From the NCBI RefSeq assembly GCF_016653355.1, contig NZ_NHSK01000074.1, positions 70,178 through 134,177 of the forward strand: a stretch of DNA of 64,000 nucleotides, in the 5' to 3' direction. This DNA is from Rhodoplanes elegans. Lineage in GTDB: Bacteria > Pseudomonadota > Alphaproteobacteria > Rhizobiales > Xanthobacteraceae. Positions 46,296-53,960 of the stretch are shown piece after piece (position 1 is the first letter of the stretch; every line of letters begins with the position of its first letter). A model generated the notes under the pieces. It saw nothing but the letters and a program-made list of their open reading frames with translations, did not search any database and was not told the origin of the DNA. Both the position numbers and the translations under genes were made by a program.

Positions 46296-47759
46296 ATGAC
46301 GTCGAGCAATCGTACGAGGGTGGCCGTCTGTCGTGAGTCGACGGTCGGGACGACGCCCAACACCCCGCGCATGCGCACGATGCGCATCACCGGCGAGTCG
46401 CTGTCGTTCACGCCGGAGTACGTCGACAGCGACGAGGTCCGCTCGGACCGCATGCTCGGCGACCCGATCAAGGTGATGCAGGCCAGCCAGGGCGGGCTCA
46501 ATTTCGAGCTGAGCTACCCGGAGGACAACACCCCGTTGTCCGAGGTGATCCGGTCGGCGCTGTTCGCCACCTGGACCAACACGCCGACCTTCGACAACGA
46601 CGGCACAGCCGACAGCGTGTGCACCCAGGTCACGGACTCCACCGACACCTTCACGGTCGCGTCGGGCGGCGCCGCGGCCGTCGCCGGACATCTGATCCGG
46701 ACGACGGGGTTCACCAACGCGGCGAACAACGGGATCTTCAAGGTCGGGTCATCGACCGGGACGACCATCGTGGTCGCTGGCACGCCCACGCTCACCGACG
46801 AGGCGGCCCCGCCCGCCGCCGCGAAGATCAAGGTGGTCGGGTTCCAGGGCGCGTCCGGCGACATCACGGCGACCAGCACCGGGCTCGGATCGACGCTGCT
46901 CGATTTCACGACGCTCGGCCTCGCGGTCGGCCAGTGGATCAAGATCGGCGGCACAGCGACGGGCGACAAGTTCGCGACGGCTGCGTGCAACGGCTTCGCC
47001 CGCGTCACCGCGATCGCGGCACACGCCCTGACCTGTGACAACCTGCCGAGCGGATGGACCACGGATTCCGGCGCCTCGAAGACGATCAAGGTCTGGTTCG
47101 GCGACCAGATCAAAAACGGAACCACCGTCTCGTCGATGACGATCGAGAAGGGGTTCATGGGCCAGACCACGCCGACCTACATCTACAACACAGGCATGGT
47201 CGCCAACACGCTGGAACTGACGTTCCAGAGCCGGCAGAAGATCACGGGCTCGGTGAACTTCATGGGCATGGGCGGCGGACAGGACACAACGTCGCTCGAT
47301 TCATCGCCCGACGCCGAGACGACGAATTCCGTGATGGCCTGCCACGCCAACGTCGGCCGGCTCGCCGAGAACGGGTCGACCCTCACCGATCCGAACTGGG
47401 CGCGCTCGTTCTCGCTCAACGTCAACAACAACATCGAGATGAAGGACGCCGTCGACTCGACGTCGCCGGTCGGGCACCGCGAGGGCGAGTGCACCGTGAC
47501 CGGCAACATCACGACGTACTTCGGCTCGAACTCGCTGCTGGCCAAGCTCTACGCGGGCACCGCGACCAGCATCAACGTCAGGGCCGCAAAGGACAGCCAA
47601 GCCATCATCCTCCAGGTGCCGCGCGCCACGCTGCGCTCTGGCGTCCCGGCAGCGGGCGGGAAGAACCAGAACGTGGAGCTGTCGAGCGATTTCCAGGCGT
47701 CGAAGGACACGCTCACGTCGGCGCACGTCATCATCGACCGCATTCCCTACTACGAGTGA
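46296..47759 (+). CDS. Tail tube protein (487 aa)
   Basis: The N-terminus (RVAVCRESTVGTTPNTPRMR, then RITGESLSFTPEYVDSDEVR) and C-terminus (HREGECTVTGNITTYFGSNS) match the phage tail tube family. The length is larger than usual because of a middle section rich in glycine, alanine and threonine, with two similar Ig-like stretches. It forms the tail shaft. Confidence 0.85.
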   Translation: MTSSNRTRVAVCRESTVGTTPNTPRMRTMRITGESLSFTPEYVDSDEVRSDRMLGDPIKVMQASQGGLNFELSYPEDNTPLSEVIRSALFATWTNTPTFDNDGTADSVCTQVTDSTDTFTVASGGAAAVAGHLIRTTGFTNAANNGIFKVGSSTGTTIVVAGTPTLTDEAAPPAAAKIKVVGFQGASGDITATSTGLGSTLLDFTTLGLAVGQWIKIGGTATGDKFATAACNGFARVTAIAAHALTCDNLPSGWTTDSGASKTIKVWFGDQIKNGTTVSSMTIEKGFMGQTTPTYIYNTGMVANTLELTFQSRQKITGSVNFMGMGGGQDTTSLDSSPDAETTNSVMACHANVGRLAENGSTLTDPNWARSFSLNVNNNIEMKDAVDSTSPVGHREGECTVTGNITTYFGSNSLLAKLYAGTATSINVRAAKDSQAIILQVPRATLRSGVPAAGGKNQNVELSSDFQASKDTLTSAHVIIDRIPYYE

Positions 47760-47880
47760 CCCGTTCCGCGGCCCGAACGCCGCGGCCCCGCTTCGTGGTG
47801 GTCTCCTCCCACGAAGACCCTGCGCGCAGAGGCGGGCGGCGGGTTCGGCCGCCGTCCGCCACCTCCCGAACGAGGACAAA
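47760..47880. other. Three-hairpin spacer after the tail tube gene
   Basis: CCGCGG/CCGCGG (47766-47785), CTTCGTGG/CCACGAAG (47791-47816) and a GGCGGGCGGC stem (47831-47860) follow the tube gene. No gene is present. It resembles the spacer at 44673-44838 in layout and may process or attenuate the mRNA. Confidence 0.5.
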
Positions 47881-48090
47881 ATGGCGACACACGAACAAAG
47901 GCGCGTCGCTCGTCGAATGGTCGACGCAATCGCCGAAGTGAACGCTGCGCTGGCTGAGGCGGCGAGCGTCGATCTGCATGTGGAATTCACGCCTGCTGTG
48001 GTCGGCCGCATCTCCGGGATCAAGCTCACGTGTTGCGAATCCCGCGAGCGCGTCGACCCGCTTCCCCCTTCCGAACACGGTGACGACTGA
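47881..48090 (+). CDS. Small hypothetical protein (69 aa)
   Basis: It begins MATHEQRRVARRMVDAIAEV and has a beta-like middle (SVDLHVEFTPAVVGRISGIK). The stop overlaps the next ATG by one base. No family is recognised. Confidence 0.55.
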   Translation: MATHEQRRVARRMVDAIAEVNAALAEAASVDLHVEFTPAVVGRISGIKLTCCESRERVDPLPPSEHGDD

Positions 48091-48521
48091 TGGACCTCTC
48101 CCAGATCAAGACCAACTCGGCCCTCATCGAGCAGGGCGAGTGGATCGGCGACCTCCCCGAACTCGGCGACGTCGCGTTCCGGGTCCGCGGGCTCGGCAAC
48201 GCTGACTATCGCGCCCTGCAGCACAAGCTGATCAACGAGATCCCGGCGCGTCTGCGCCGCAAGGGGCTCGGCGCCGACGACCAGGACCGGATCCAGACCG
48301 AGTGCCTGATCGAGACCGTGCTCACCGACTGGCGCGGCCTCACCTCCGGCGGCGCGCCGCTCCCCTATAGCCGCGAGAAGGCCCGCGAGCTGCTGACCGA
48401 TCCCGACTTCCGCCGTCTGCGTGACGCCGTGTTCGCCGCGGCGTCGATGGTCGGCGAGGACGTGGCGGCGGCCGACGAGGCGCTGGAAAAAAACTCCGAG
48501 ACGTCTTCCGCTGGCGCCTGA
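48090..48521 (+). CDS. Tail assembly chaperone, short form (143 aa)
   Basis: The product (LIEQGEWIGDLPELGDVAFR, VRGLGNADYRALQHKLINEI) resembles gpG-like tail chaperones. It ends at TGA 48519-48521 unless ribosomes shift at 48488-48494. It acts with the long form to guide tape measure folding. Confidence 0.8.
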   Translation: MDLSQIKTNSALIEQGEWIGDLPELGDVAFRVRGLGNADYRALQHKLINEIPARLRRKGLGADDQDRIQTECLIETVLTDWRGLTSGGAPLPYSREKARELLTDPDFRRLRDAVFAAASMVGEDVAAADEALEKNSETSSAGA

Positions 48522-48862
48522 CGCACCAGGCCGGCGCGGTCCTGCTCGCGGACTGCGCCGCGGAAGGCGACGAAGAAGCGGCCCGGGCCTTGGAGCAGAT
48601 CCCGGACGAGCCCGAGCCGCTCCCCGGCGCCGAGCTCTATCTCTCAGCGTTCCACGACCTCTCCGGAGATCGACAGTACGGCGCGATGGGCGGGGCCGGT
48701 CCGATCCCATGGCTCGCGCTCGACCGATGGGCCGGGCGCGCCGGGCTCGACGGCGACGACTTCGACCGGTTGGTCCGCATGGTCCGGGCGGTCGACGCAG
48801 AGTGGCTCGCCGATCAGGCAGAGCGGGCCGAGGCGGAACGGCAGCGGCAGAAGCGGGACTAA
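48090..48862 (+). CDS. Tail assembly chaperone, long -1 frameshift form (about 257 aa)
   Basis: Ribosomes that slip -1 on A-AAA-AAC (48488-48494) continue as LRDVFRWRLTHQAGAVLLAD and into the frame that ends at 48862 (AGRAGLDGDDFDRLVRMVRA). The downstream frame has no good start of its own. This is the gpG/gpGT arrangement of siphophages, placed as expected just before the tape measure gene. Confidence 0.85.
48488..48494 (+). other. Slippery heptamer A-AAA-AAC for -1 frameshifting
   Basis: Seven A residues followed by C lie in the correct phase (GAA AAA AAC in the zero frame). The downstream frame continues open across the zero-frame stop at 48519. Confidence 0.88.
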
Positions 48863-48868
48863 GGCGAC

Positions 48869-51652
48869 ATGGAACTGAACGCGGTCAGGACGTTGCGGGT
48901 GGTCGGCCGGTCCGAAGGCGTGGACCGCGTCGCCTCGGACTTGCGGGATGTCGCAGATGCGCAACAGGCCGTCGCGGTGTCGTCGGACACCATGACGCGC
49001 CGGCAGACCTCGGCGGCGCGGTCGTTTGCGGCGATGAACGCGCAGGTCGACCCGGCGGTAAAGGCTCAGCAGGCATTCGAGCGCGCGCAGCGCATTGCCG
49101 ACCGGGCGCTACAACAGGCAGTCATCACGCAGAACGAGCACGCGCGCGTGATGGAGCAGGCGCGCCGCCGTTATCTCGACATCGTGCCGGCGAACGAAAA
49201 TCTCGCTCGCTCGACCGGACTTGCCGCGCACGAGATGACCAATCTCGGGCGACAGACCGCCGACGTGTTCACCATGTTGGCGATGGGCCAGTCGCCGTTC
49301 ATGACGCTGGTCAGCCAGGGGCCGCAGGTCATCGACATCTTCAAGTCGACGAAGGGCTCGATGGCCGGATTCGGCCAGCAAATCGCAGCCCTCGTCACGC
49401 CTGCTCGGTTCGCGGCCGGCGCGGTTCTTGCGATCGGCACCGCGGCTGCGATGGCGGCGATGCAGTACGCCGACGCGCAGCGCGAGATGAAGATGGCGCT
49501 ACTCGGCGCCGGCAGTGCGTCGGGGGCGACCGTGTCGGAACTCAACGACATCGCCACCACGCGCTCCGGTCTCACCGGCTACTCGATATCCGAGGCGCGT
49601 GCGCTCGCGACCGAACTCGTCAAGACGGGGAAGATCGGTTCGGCAGCGATCGGCGAAATCGTGTCGATCGGCCACGGGCTCGAAAAGTTCCTCGGCGTCT
49701 CCGGCCCGGAAGCGGCCAAGATGATGGCCGAGTCGTTCGCTGATCCGGTCAAGGGCGCGCAGTCGCTGAACGAGCGCATCGGATTCCTTGACGCCAAGAC
49801 CCTGCACTACATCCAGACGCTGACGGAACAGGGCGACCGGCAGCGGGCGATCGCGACGCTCACCGACGCGCTCAGGCCGAAGATCGAGGCGGCAGAGGCG
49901 AGCACGTCGAAGTGGGCGCGGGCATGGAACGCCGTCGCGAATGCCGCCCCCGATGCGTATGACGCGATGGGGCGCGGCGTCGATCGCATCGTCTCCGGCC
50001 CGTCGACGCAAGAGCAGATCAGCCTCAAGACGATCGAAATGCTCGACGTGCAGCGTCGCGCGATGGAGATGGCGCGCAACCCGGCCTCCAGCTTCTTCAT
50101 GTCGAAGGACCCGGCAGCCGGAGCGCAAGCGCGTGTCGCGCAGCTGCAGGCCGAGATTGACGCTCTCCTGAAAGTCGCCGAGGCGGAGCGCAAGGCGTCG
50201 GAGGAGAGCCAGTCGCGGGCGCGGTCGCTGTCCGTGCAACCGATCATCAGCGCGCTGACCCAGGAGGTGCAGCAGCGCGAGGAGTTGGAAAACAAGATCA
50301 AGGCTCTCGCGACGGCGATGGCGGATCCGAGGTTCGCCGAGTTCACCAAGAACATCGATCAGGCCGCGCTTGCCATGCAGCGTGCGCAGGGCGCTGTGGA
50401 CACGCTGCTGTCTCCGATGGAGCGCGTGGCCGCGCAGACGAGGCTCGGCATCGACACGGCCAACGCGCGCGGCCCGAACGCGCAGGCCAACATCGCGGCG
50501 CGCCAGAAGGCGCTCGAACTCGCCGGGCAAGAGCTGACGACCGCCGAGCGCGCGGCTCAGATCGAGGGCGCGCGGCTCGTGTCGCTGGAGCAGTCGAATC
50601 GCGCCATCGCGGATGCGGTCAACGCCAGGACGCTGTCTGCTCAGCAGAGCGTGGAAACCGCGCGGCTTGAACTCGACCTCGTCGGCAAATCGGCAGCAGA
50701 GCAAGAGAAGATGCGTGGAGCCTTGCAGATCAGGCATCAGCTTGAGCAAGAGGCGCTGCAGACCTACGGGAATAGAGACGCCTACGACAAGGCTCACCTC
50801 GCGTCTCTGCTCCGGCAGAACGAGGCCACCGCGGAGTACAAGCGGCAGACCGCTGTTGCCCAGATCAACGACCAAATCAGGTTTGACCGCGAGACCGCGT
50901 TTCTGTCGTCGGAAGACGTCCAGATCGCGCAACAGCTCAAGTCGATCTACCCCGACGTCGCGGCGGCTCTGAACAGCTCCGAGGCCGCGGCGATCCGATT
51001 CAACAATTCCATGAAGTCGATCGGCGATGCGGGGCGCGAGGCGTTCGGATCGATCGCGCAGGCGATGGCGGATGGTAAGATCACGGCCGACGAGTTCTCA
51101 TCGGTCCTGACGTCGCTCCAGTCTCGCCTGATCCAGATGGCAGCCAACAAGGTGTGGGACGGAATTTTCGGGACAGCCGCCGGTGCAGCTACAGGCGGCG
51201 CGGCGGGAGGCGGCATGTTCTCGTGGATCTCTGGCCTGTTCGGCTCGGCCAACGGCAACGTGTTCGCCGGCGGCAACATCATCCCGTTCGAACGCGGCGG
51301 CATCGTCGACAGGATGCAATATTTCCCGCTCGCGAACGGCGGGATCGCGTCGATTGCCGAAGGCAATAAGCCCGAGGTCGTGATGCCGTTGCGACGCACG
51401 CCGGACGGCCGGATGGGTGTGGCTGCGACGGGTGTGGGGGGTGGCGGGTCAACGAACTTTACATTCAACGTCGTCAACAACTCGTCGGCGCAGGTCCGCG
51501 TCGAGGAGGAGTCGGACGGCCGCGGCGGCCGCAAGCCACGCATCGTGATCGACGAGATGGTCGCCGGGTCGATGCGCCCGGGCGGCGCCGGGAACCGGTC
51601 GGTGCTCGGCGCGCTCGGCGCACGCCAGCGGCCGCGGCGAATGGGGGCCTGA
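48869..51652 (+). CDS. Tail tape measure protein (927 aa)
   Basis: A long helical protein (RVASDLRDVADAQQAVAVSS, long coiled regions 400-700) with hydrophobic membrane-active segments (FAAGAVLAIGTAAAMAAMQY). The C-terminus has the typical NIIPFERGGIVDR and ASIAEGNKPEVVMPLRR box. 927 residues at about 1.5 A per residue would predict a tail near 140 nm by the usual rule. It sets tail length and helps DNA injection. Confidence 0.93.
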   Translation: MELNAVRTLRVVGRSEGVDRVASDLRDVADAQQAVAVSSDTMTRRQTSAARSFAAMNAQVDPAVKAQQAFERAQRIADRALQQAVITQNEHARVMEQARRRYLDIVPANENLARSTGLAAHEMTNLGRQTADVFTMLAMGQSPFMTLVSQGPQVIDIFKSTKGSMAGFGQQIAALVTPARFAAGAVLAIGTAAAMAAMQYADAQREMKMALLGAGSASGATVSELNDIATTRSGLTGYSISEARALATELVKTGKIGSAAIGEIVSIGHGLEKFLGVSGPEAAKMMAESFADPVKGAQSLNERIGFLDAKTLHYIQTLTEQGDRQRAIATLTDALRPKIEAAEASTSKWARAWNAVANAAPDAYDAMGRGVDRIVSGPSTQEQISLKTIEMLDVQRRAMEMARNPASSFFMSKDPAAGAQARVAQLQAEIDALLKVAEAERKASEESQSRARSLSVQPIISALTQEVQQREELENKIKALATAMADPRFAEFTKNIDQAALAMQRAQGAVDTLLSPMERVAAQTRLGIDTANARGPNAQANIAARQKALELAGQELTTAERAAQIEGARLVSLEQSNRAIADAVNARTLSAQQSVETARLELDLVGKSAAEQEKMRGALQIRHQLEQEALQTYGNRDAYDKAHLASLLRQNEATAEYKRQTAVAQINDQIRFDRETAFLSSEDVQIAQQLKSIYPDVAAALNSSEAAAIRFNNSMKSIGDAGREAFGSIAQAMADGKITADEFSSVLTSLQSRLIQMAANKVWDGIFGTAAGAATGGAAGGGMFSWISGLFGSANGNVFAGGNIIPFERGGIVDRMQYFPLANGGIASIAEGNKPEVVMPLRRTPDGRMGVAATGVGGGGSTNFTFNVVNNSSAQVRVEEESDGRGGRKPRIVIDEMVAGSMRPGGAGNRSVLGALGARQRPRRMGA

Positions 51653-51654
51653 TC

Positions 51655-52086
51655 ATGGCGGTCGCGGTCTGGCCGGGCGAACTCCCGGAGTACGTGCTGG
51701 TCGACGGGTTCTCGCTGACGCAGCCGGACGGCCGGCTGCGCACACCGACCGACACCGGGCCTGGCAAGACGCGCCTCAAGAACAGCGCGGCGATGACGCC
51801 AGTCGCGGCGCAGGTTTACCTCAAAGGGCCGAACGACATGGCCAGGTTCCGCCGGTTCTGGGCCGAGGATCTGGCCGGCGGCGTGCTGCCTTTCGTGGTC
51901 CGCGATCCGCGTCACGATGGTGCGCTGCTCGGCGACGAGGACGGGCTCGTCCTGGCCGACGAGGACGGCGCGCCGATCGAGGTCTCGGCCTATTGGCTGG
52001 CCGAGTTCGACGCGGCGCCGGCCGAGTCGCAGGTCGCGGGCTACTTCTCGCGGCTGTCGTTCACGTTGCTCGTGTTCCCGGGGTGA
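51655..52086 (+). CDS. Minor tail protein (143 aa)
   Basis: The sequence MAVAVWPGELPEYVLVDGFS, then LTQPDGRLRTPTDTGPGKTR and GGVLPFVVRDPRHDGALLG resembles short tail-tip proteins that follow the tape measure in rhizobial siphophages. It ends with a beta hairpin (SRLSFTLLVFPG). The precise family is unsure. Confidence 0.7.
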   Translation: MAVAVWPGELPEYVLVDGFSLTQPDGRLRTPTDTGPGKTRLKNSAAMTPVAAQVYLKGPNDMARFRRFWAEDLAGGVLPFVVRDPRHDGALLGDEDGLVLADEDGAPIEVSAYWLAEFDAAPAESQVAGYFSRLSFTLLVFPG

Positions 52087-52096
52087 TGGTGAGCCT

Positions 52097-52531
52097 TCAG
52101 CTCGTGGGCGAGCGGGGCGGGCGCACGGGGCTGTGCGGCGTGACCGGGGCGGAACGCTGCGCCGGGACGAGGCGGGCCGCCACAGGATTCGGCGTGTGGT
52201 CGAGCATTGCGCCGGAGTTGCCGTCGGCGAGCGCGCCGATCACGCCGCCGACGATGATGTTGCCGGCGCCCGCGACCGCACCGCCGGCGCCGACCTCGGA
52301 CTTCACGGCGATGGTCTGCGGCTCGAATCCGGACTTCTCGAACGTGACGCTGAATTCGAACTTTCGCGGCAGCGGCATCTCGCACGGCGTGACGCAGGAC
52401 AGGCCGTTCGAGAGCCGCGCCAGCGCGCCCTCCGGCTCAGACACGAACCGCACCTGTTCGTCGGTGCCACGAACCATGGTGGCGCAGCCGGCGCACATCA
52501 GCGCGGCCAGCATGACTGGCAATACACGCAT
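52097..52531 (-). CDS. Antisense lipoprotein with glycine-zipper segment (144 aa)
   Basis: The leader MRVLPVMLAALMCAGCATMV has a lipobox at Cys16. A PEGA-like part (VRFVSEPEGALARLSNGLSC, VTPCEMPLP) is followed by a glycine-rich zipper (GAGGAVAGAGNIIVGGVIGA). GGAGGGG precedes the ATG. It is a moron in the tail operon and likely alters the lysogen's envelope. Confidence 0.8.
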   Translation of the reverse strand: MRVLPVMLAALMCAGCATMVRGTDEQVRFVSEPEGALARLSNGLSCVTPCEMPLPRKFEFSVTFEKSGFEPQTIAVKSEVGAGGAVAGAGNIIVGGVIGALADGNSGAMLDHTPNPVAARLVPAQRSAPVTPHSPVRPPRSPTS

Positions 52532-52601
52532 GATCCCCTCCCGTGTAGACGCTGGACGCTACGACCGGCGCGAGCGCGGCACAATCGGGAGGCGGTAGCC
52601 C

Positions 52602-53126
52602 GTGCCGAATGAGATCCCGAGTGTTGTAAAACAGCAACTAAACGCCGAGCGGTCGACGACCGACTACGCCGTGCTGGTGACGATCGACGACGACACGCTT
52701 TCGGCGCCGCTCCGGTACACCGACAAGGCGGTGACGCGGCTGTCGAGCGACCCGATCCGCTACGGTCTGGTGTCGGCCGGCGAGACCTACGTGCACGCGC
52801 TGCTCGGCAGCGTGCTCCCGGACGACACGAGCGAAAACGCGCAGTCGACGACGATCACCATCGACAACGTCGTCGAGGACGTGTGGTCGTCGATCCGCGG
52901 GTTGACCGCCGACGCCACGGTCTCGGTCGCGCTGGTGATGATCGCCATGCCGGACGAGCAGTTCCTCGCCTACACCGGACTGCGGGTCGTGGACCGCTCG
53001 GTCAAGTACGAGGCGATCACGCTCGAAGTGTCCCGCCACGCCAACCGCTCGGGCGCTGCCGATCTGCTCTACCCGCTCAGCGGGGAACGGCAGACGAAGC
53101 GCAAGGCGCCGGGGCTTTTTAGGTGA
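52602..53126 (+). CDS. Tail protein, DUF1833-like (174 aa)
   Basis: The pattern LVTIDDDTLSAPLRYTDKAV, then TITIDNVVEDVWSSIRGLTA and YPLSGERQTKRKAPGLF is of the DUF1833 minor tail protein family. A GTG start was used. It follows the antisense lipoprotein in the late direction. Confidence 0.75.
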   Translation: MPNEIPSVVKQQLNAERSTTDYAVLVTIDDDTLSAPLRYTDKAVTRLSSDPIRYGLVSAGETYVHALLGSVLPDDTSENAQSTTITIDNVVEDVWSSIRGLTADATVSVALVMIAMPDEQFLAYTGLRVVDRSVKYEAITLEVSRHANRSGAADLLYPLSGERQTKRKAPGLFR

Positions 53127-53299
53127 GAGGCCCCGCGGCTTCGCGTCTCGGCCACGCGGTCCACCGAGACGGGCTCCGTACTGCCGCAATGAGCGCGCGC
53201 GAAGCCGCGAGACGACCCACCAATACAACAACGGCGAGCTGAATGAAACCCCCACCCGATCGTAAGGCGCCGGGGTTTTTTCGCTGAAGGAGAGTCACT
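53127..53299. other. Gap with a 12-bp inverted repeat and a T-tailed hairpin
   Basis: CGCGGCTTCGCG (53135-53146) is inverted at 53198-53209, and CGTCTCGG (53145-53152) at 53164-53171; the two stems exclude each other. AAACCCC (about 53245-53251) can pair with GGGGTTT before TTT near 53278, resembling a terminator. An AAGGCGCCGGGG motif occurs at both ends of the gap. Confidence 0.5.
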
Positions 53300-53551
53300 A
53301 TGGATCGTCGATCGTTCTTCCGGTTCGTCGGACTGGCGGCGCCGGCTGCGGCAACAGCACTGCTGCCGCAGCGAGGGTATGCGACGGGTGGCGTCGTAGG
53401 TCCGGGTGTGCGCCCGTTTATCCCAGGTGCCGGGCGGATTTGCGAGGCCGGGCCCGAGGCCGTGATGCCGCTGCGGATGACGATCGAGAACCGCGTCGGC
53501 GCGGCGATCATCATCTCAGCGATCGGCGGCAAGCGTGAAGCCGGTCACTGA
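53300..53551 (+). CDS. Tat-leader protein resembling a tape-measure C-terminus (83 aa)
   Basis: MDRRSFFRFVGLAAPAAATA is a twin-arginine leader. The remaining part (GGVVGPGVRPFIPGAGRICE, AGPEAVMPLRMTIENRVG) resembles the glycine-rich EAGPEAVMPL box of tape measure proteins. AGGAG lies 7 nt before the ATG. It may be a secreted fragment competing with tail assembly or an envelope factor. The combination is odd and unexplained. Confidence 0.65.
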   Translation: MDRRSFFRFVGLAAPAAATALLPQRGYATGGVVGPGVRPFIPGAGRICEAGPEAVMPLRMTIENRVGAAIIISAIGGKREAGH

Positions 53552-53960
53552 TCGCCACTGGTCGGCCGCGTGGCTCGGCATCCCGTACCTGGAGGCCGGG
53601 CTCACGCGGGCCGGCGCCTCGTGCTGGGGTCTGGTCCGGCTCGTCTACGACCACGAGCTCGGCATTACGCTGCCGAGCTATGCTGGCGCGCCGTGCGAGG
53701 CGGAGCGGGCCGAGATCGCCGGGGCGCTCGCCGGTGACGCTGCGGCCTGGCCGTGGCGCGAGGTGCCCGTGGACCGGGCCGAGCCGTTCGATCTGATGCT
53801 GTTCCGCTACGGCCTGACCGAGTCCCACGTCGGGCTGGTCGCATGGCCCGGGCATCACCTGCACGTCATGACCGGCATCACCAGCCGGATCGAGGCCTAC
53901 CGTCGCGCGCCGTGGGACGGGCTGGTGTCGCGAGTGCTGAGGCACGTGAATGTCGGCTGA
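53535..53960 (+). CDS. NlpC/P60-type tail peptidase (141 aa)
   Basis: The catalytic Cys is in GASCWGLVRLVYDHELG and His in LTESHVGLVAWPGHH, typical of NlpC/P60 tail proteins (lambda gpK-like, C-terminal half). It should cut peptidoglycan during entry. It overlaps both neighbours. Confidence 0.88.
   Translation: MKPVTDRHWSAAWLGIPYLEAGLTRAGASCWGLVRLVYDHELGITLPSYAGAPCEAERAEIAGALAGDAAAWPWREVPVDRAEPFDLMLFRYGLTESHVGLVAWPGHHLHVMTGITSRIEAYRRAPWDGLVSRVLRHVNVG

Noticed and set aside
47301-50932. Leftward ORFs of over 400 aa opposite tail tube and tape measure
   Set aside because: No family pattern; codon phase follows the rightward genes.
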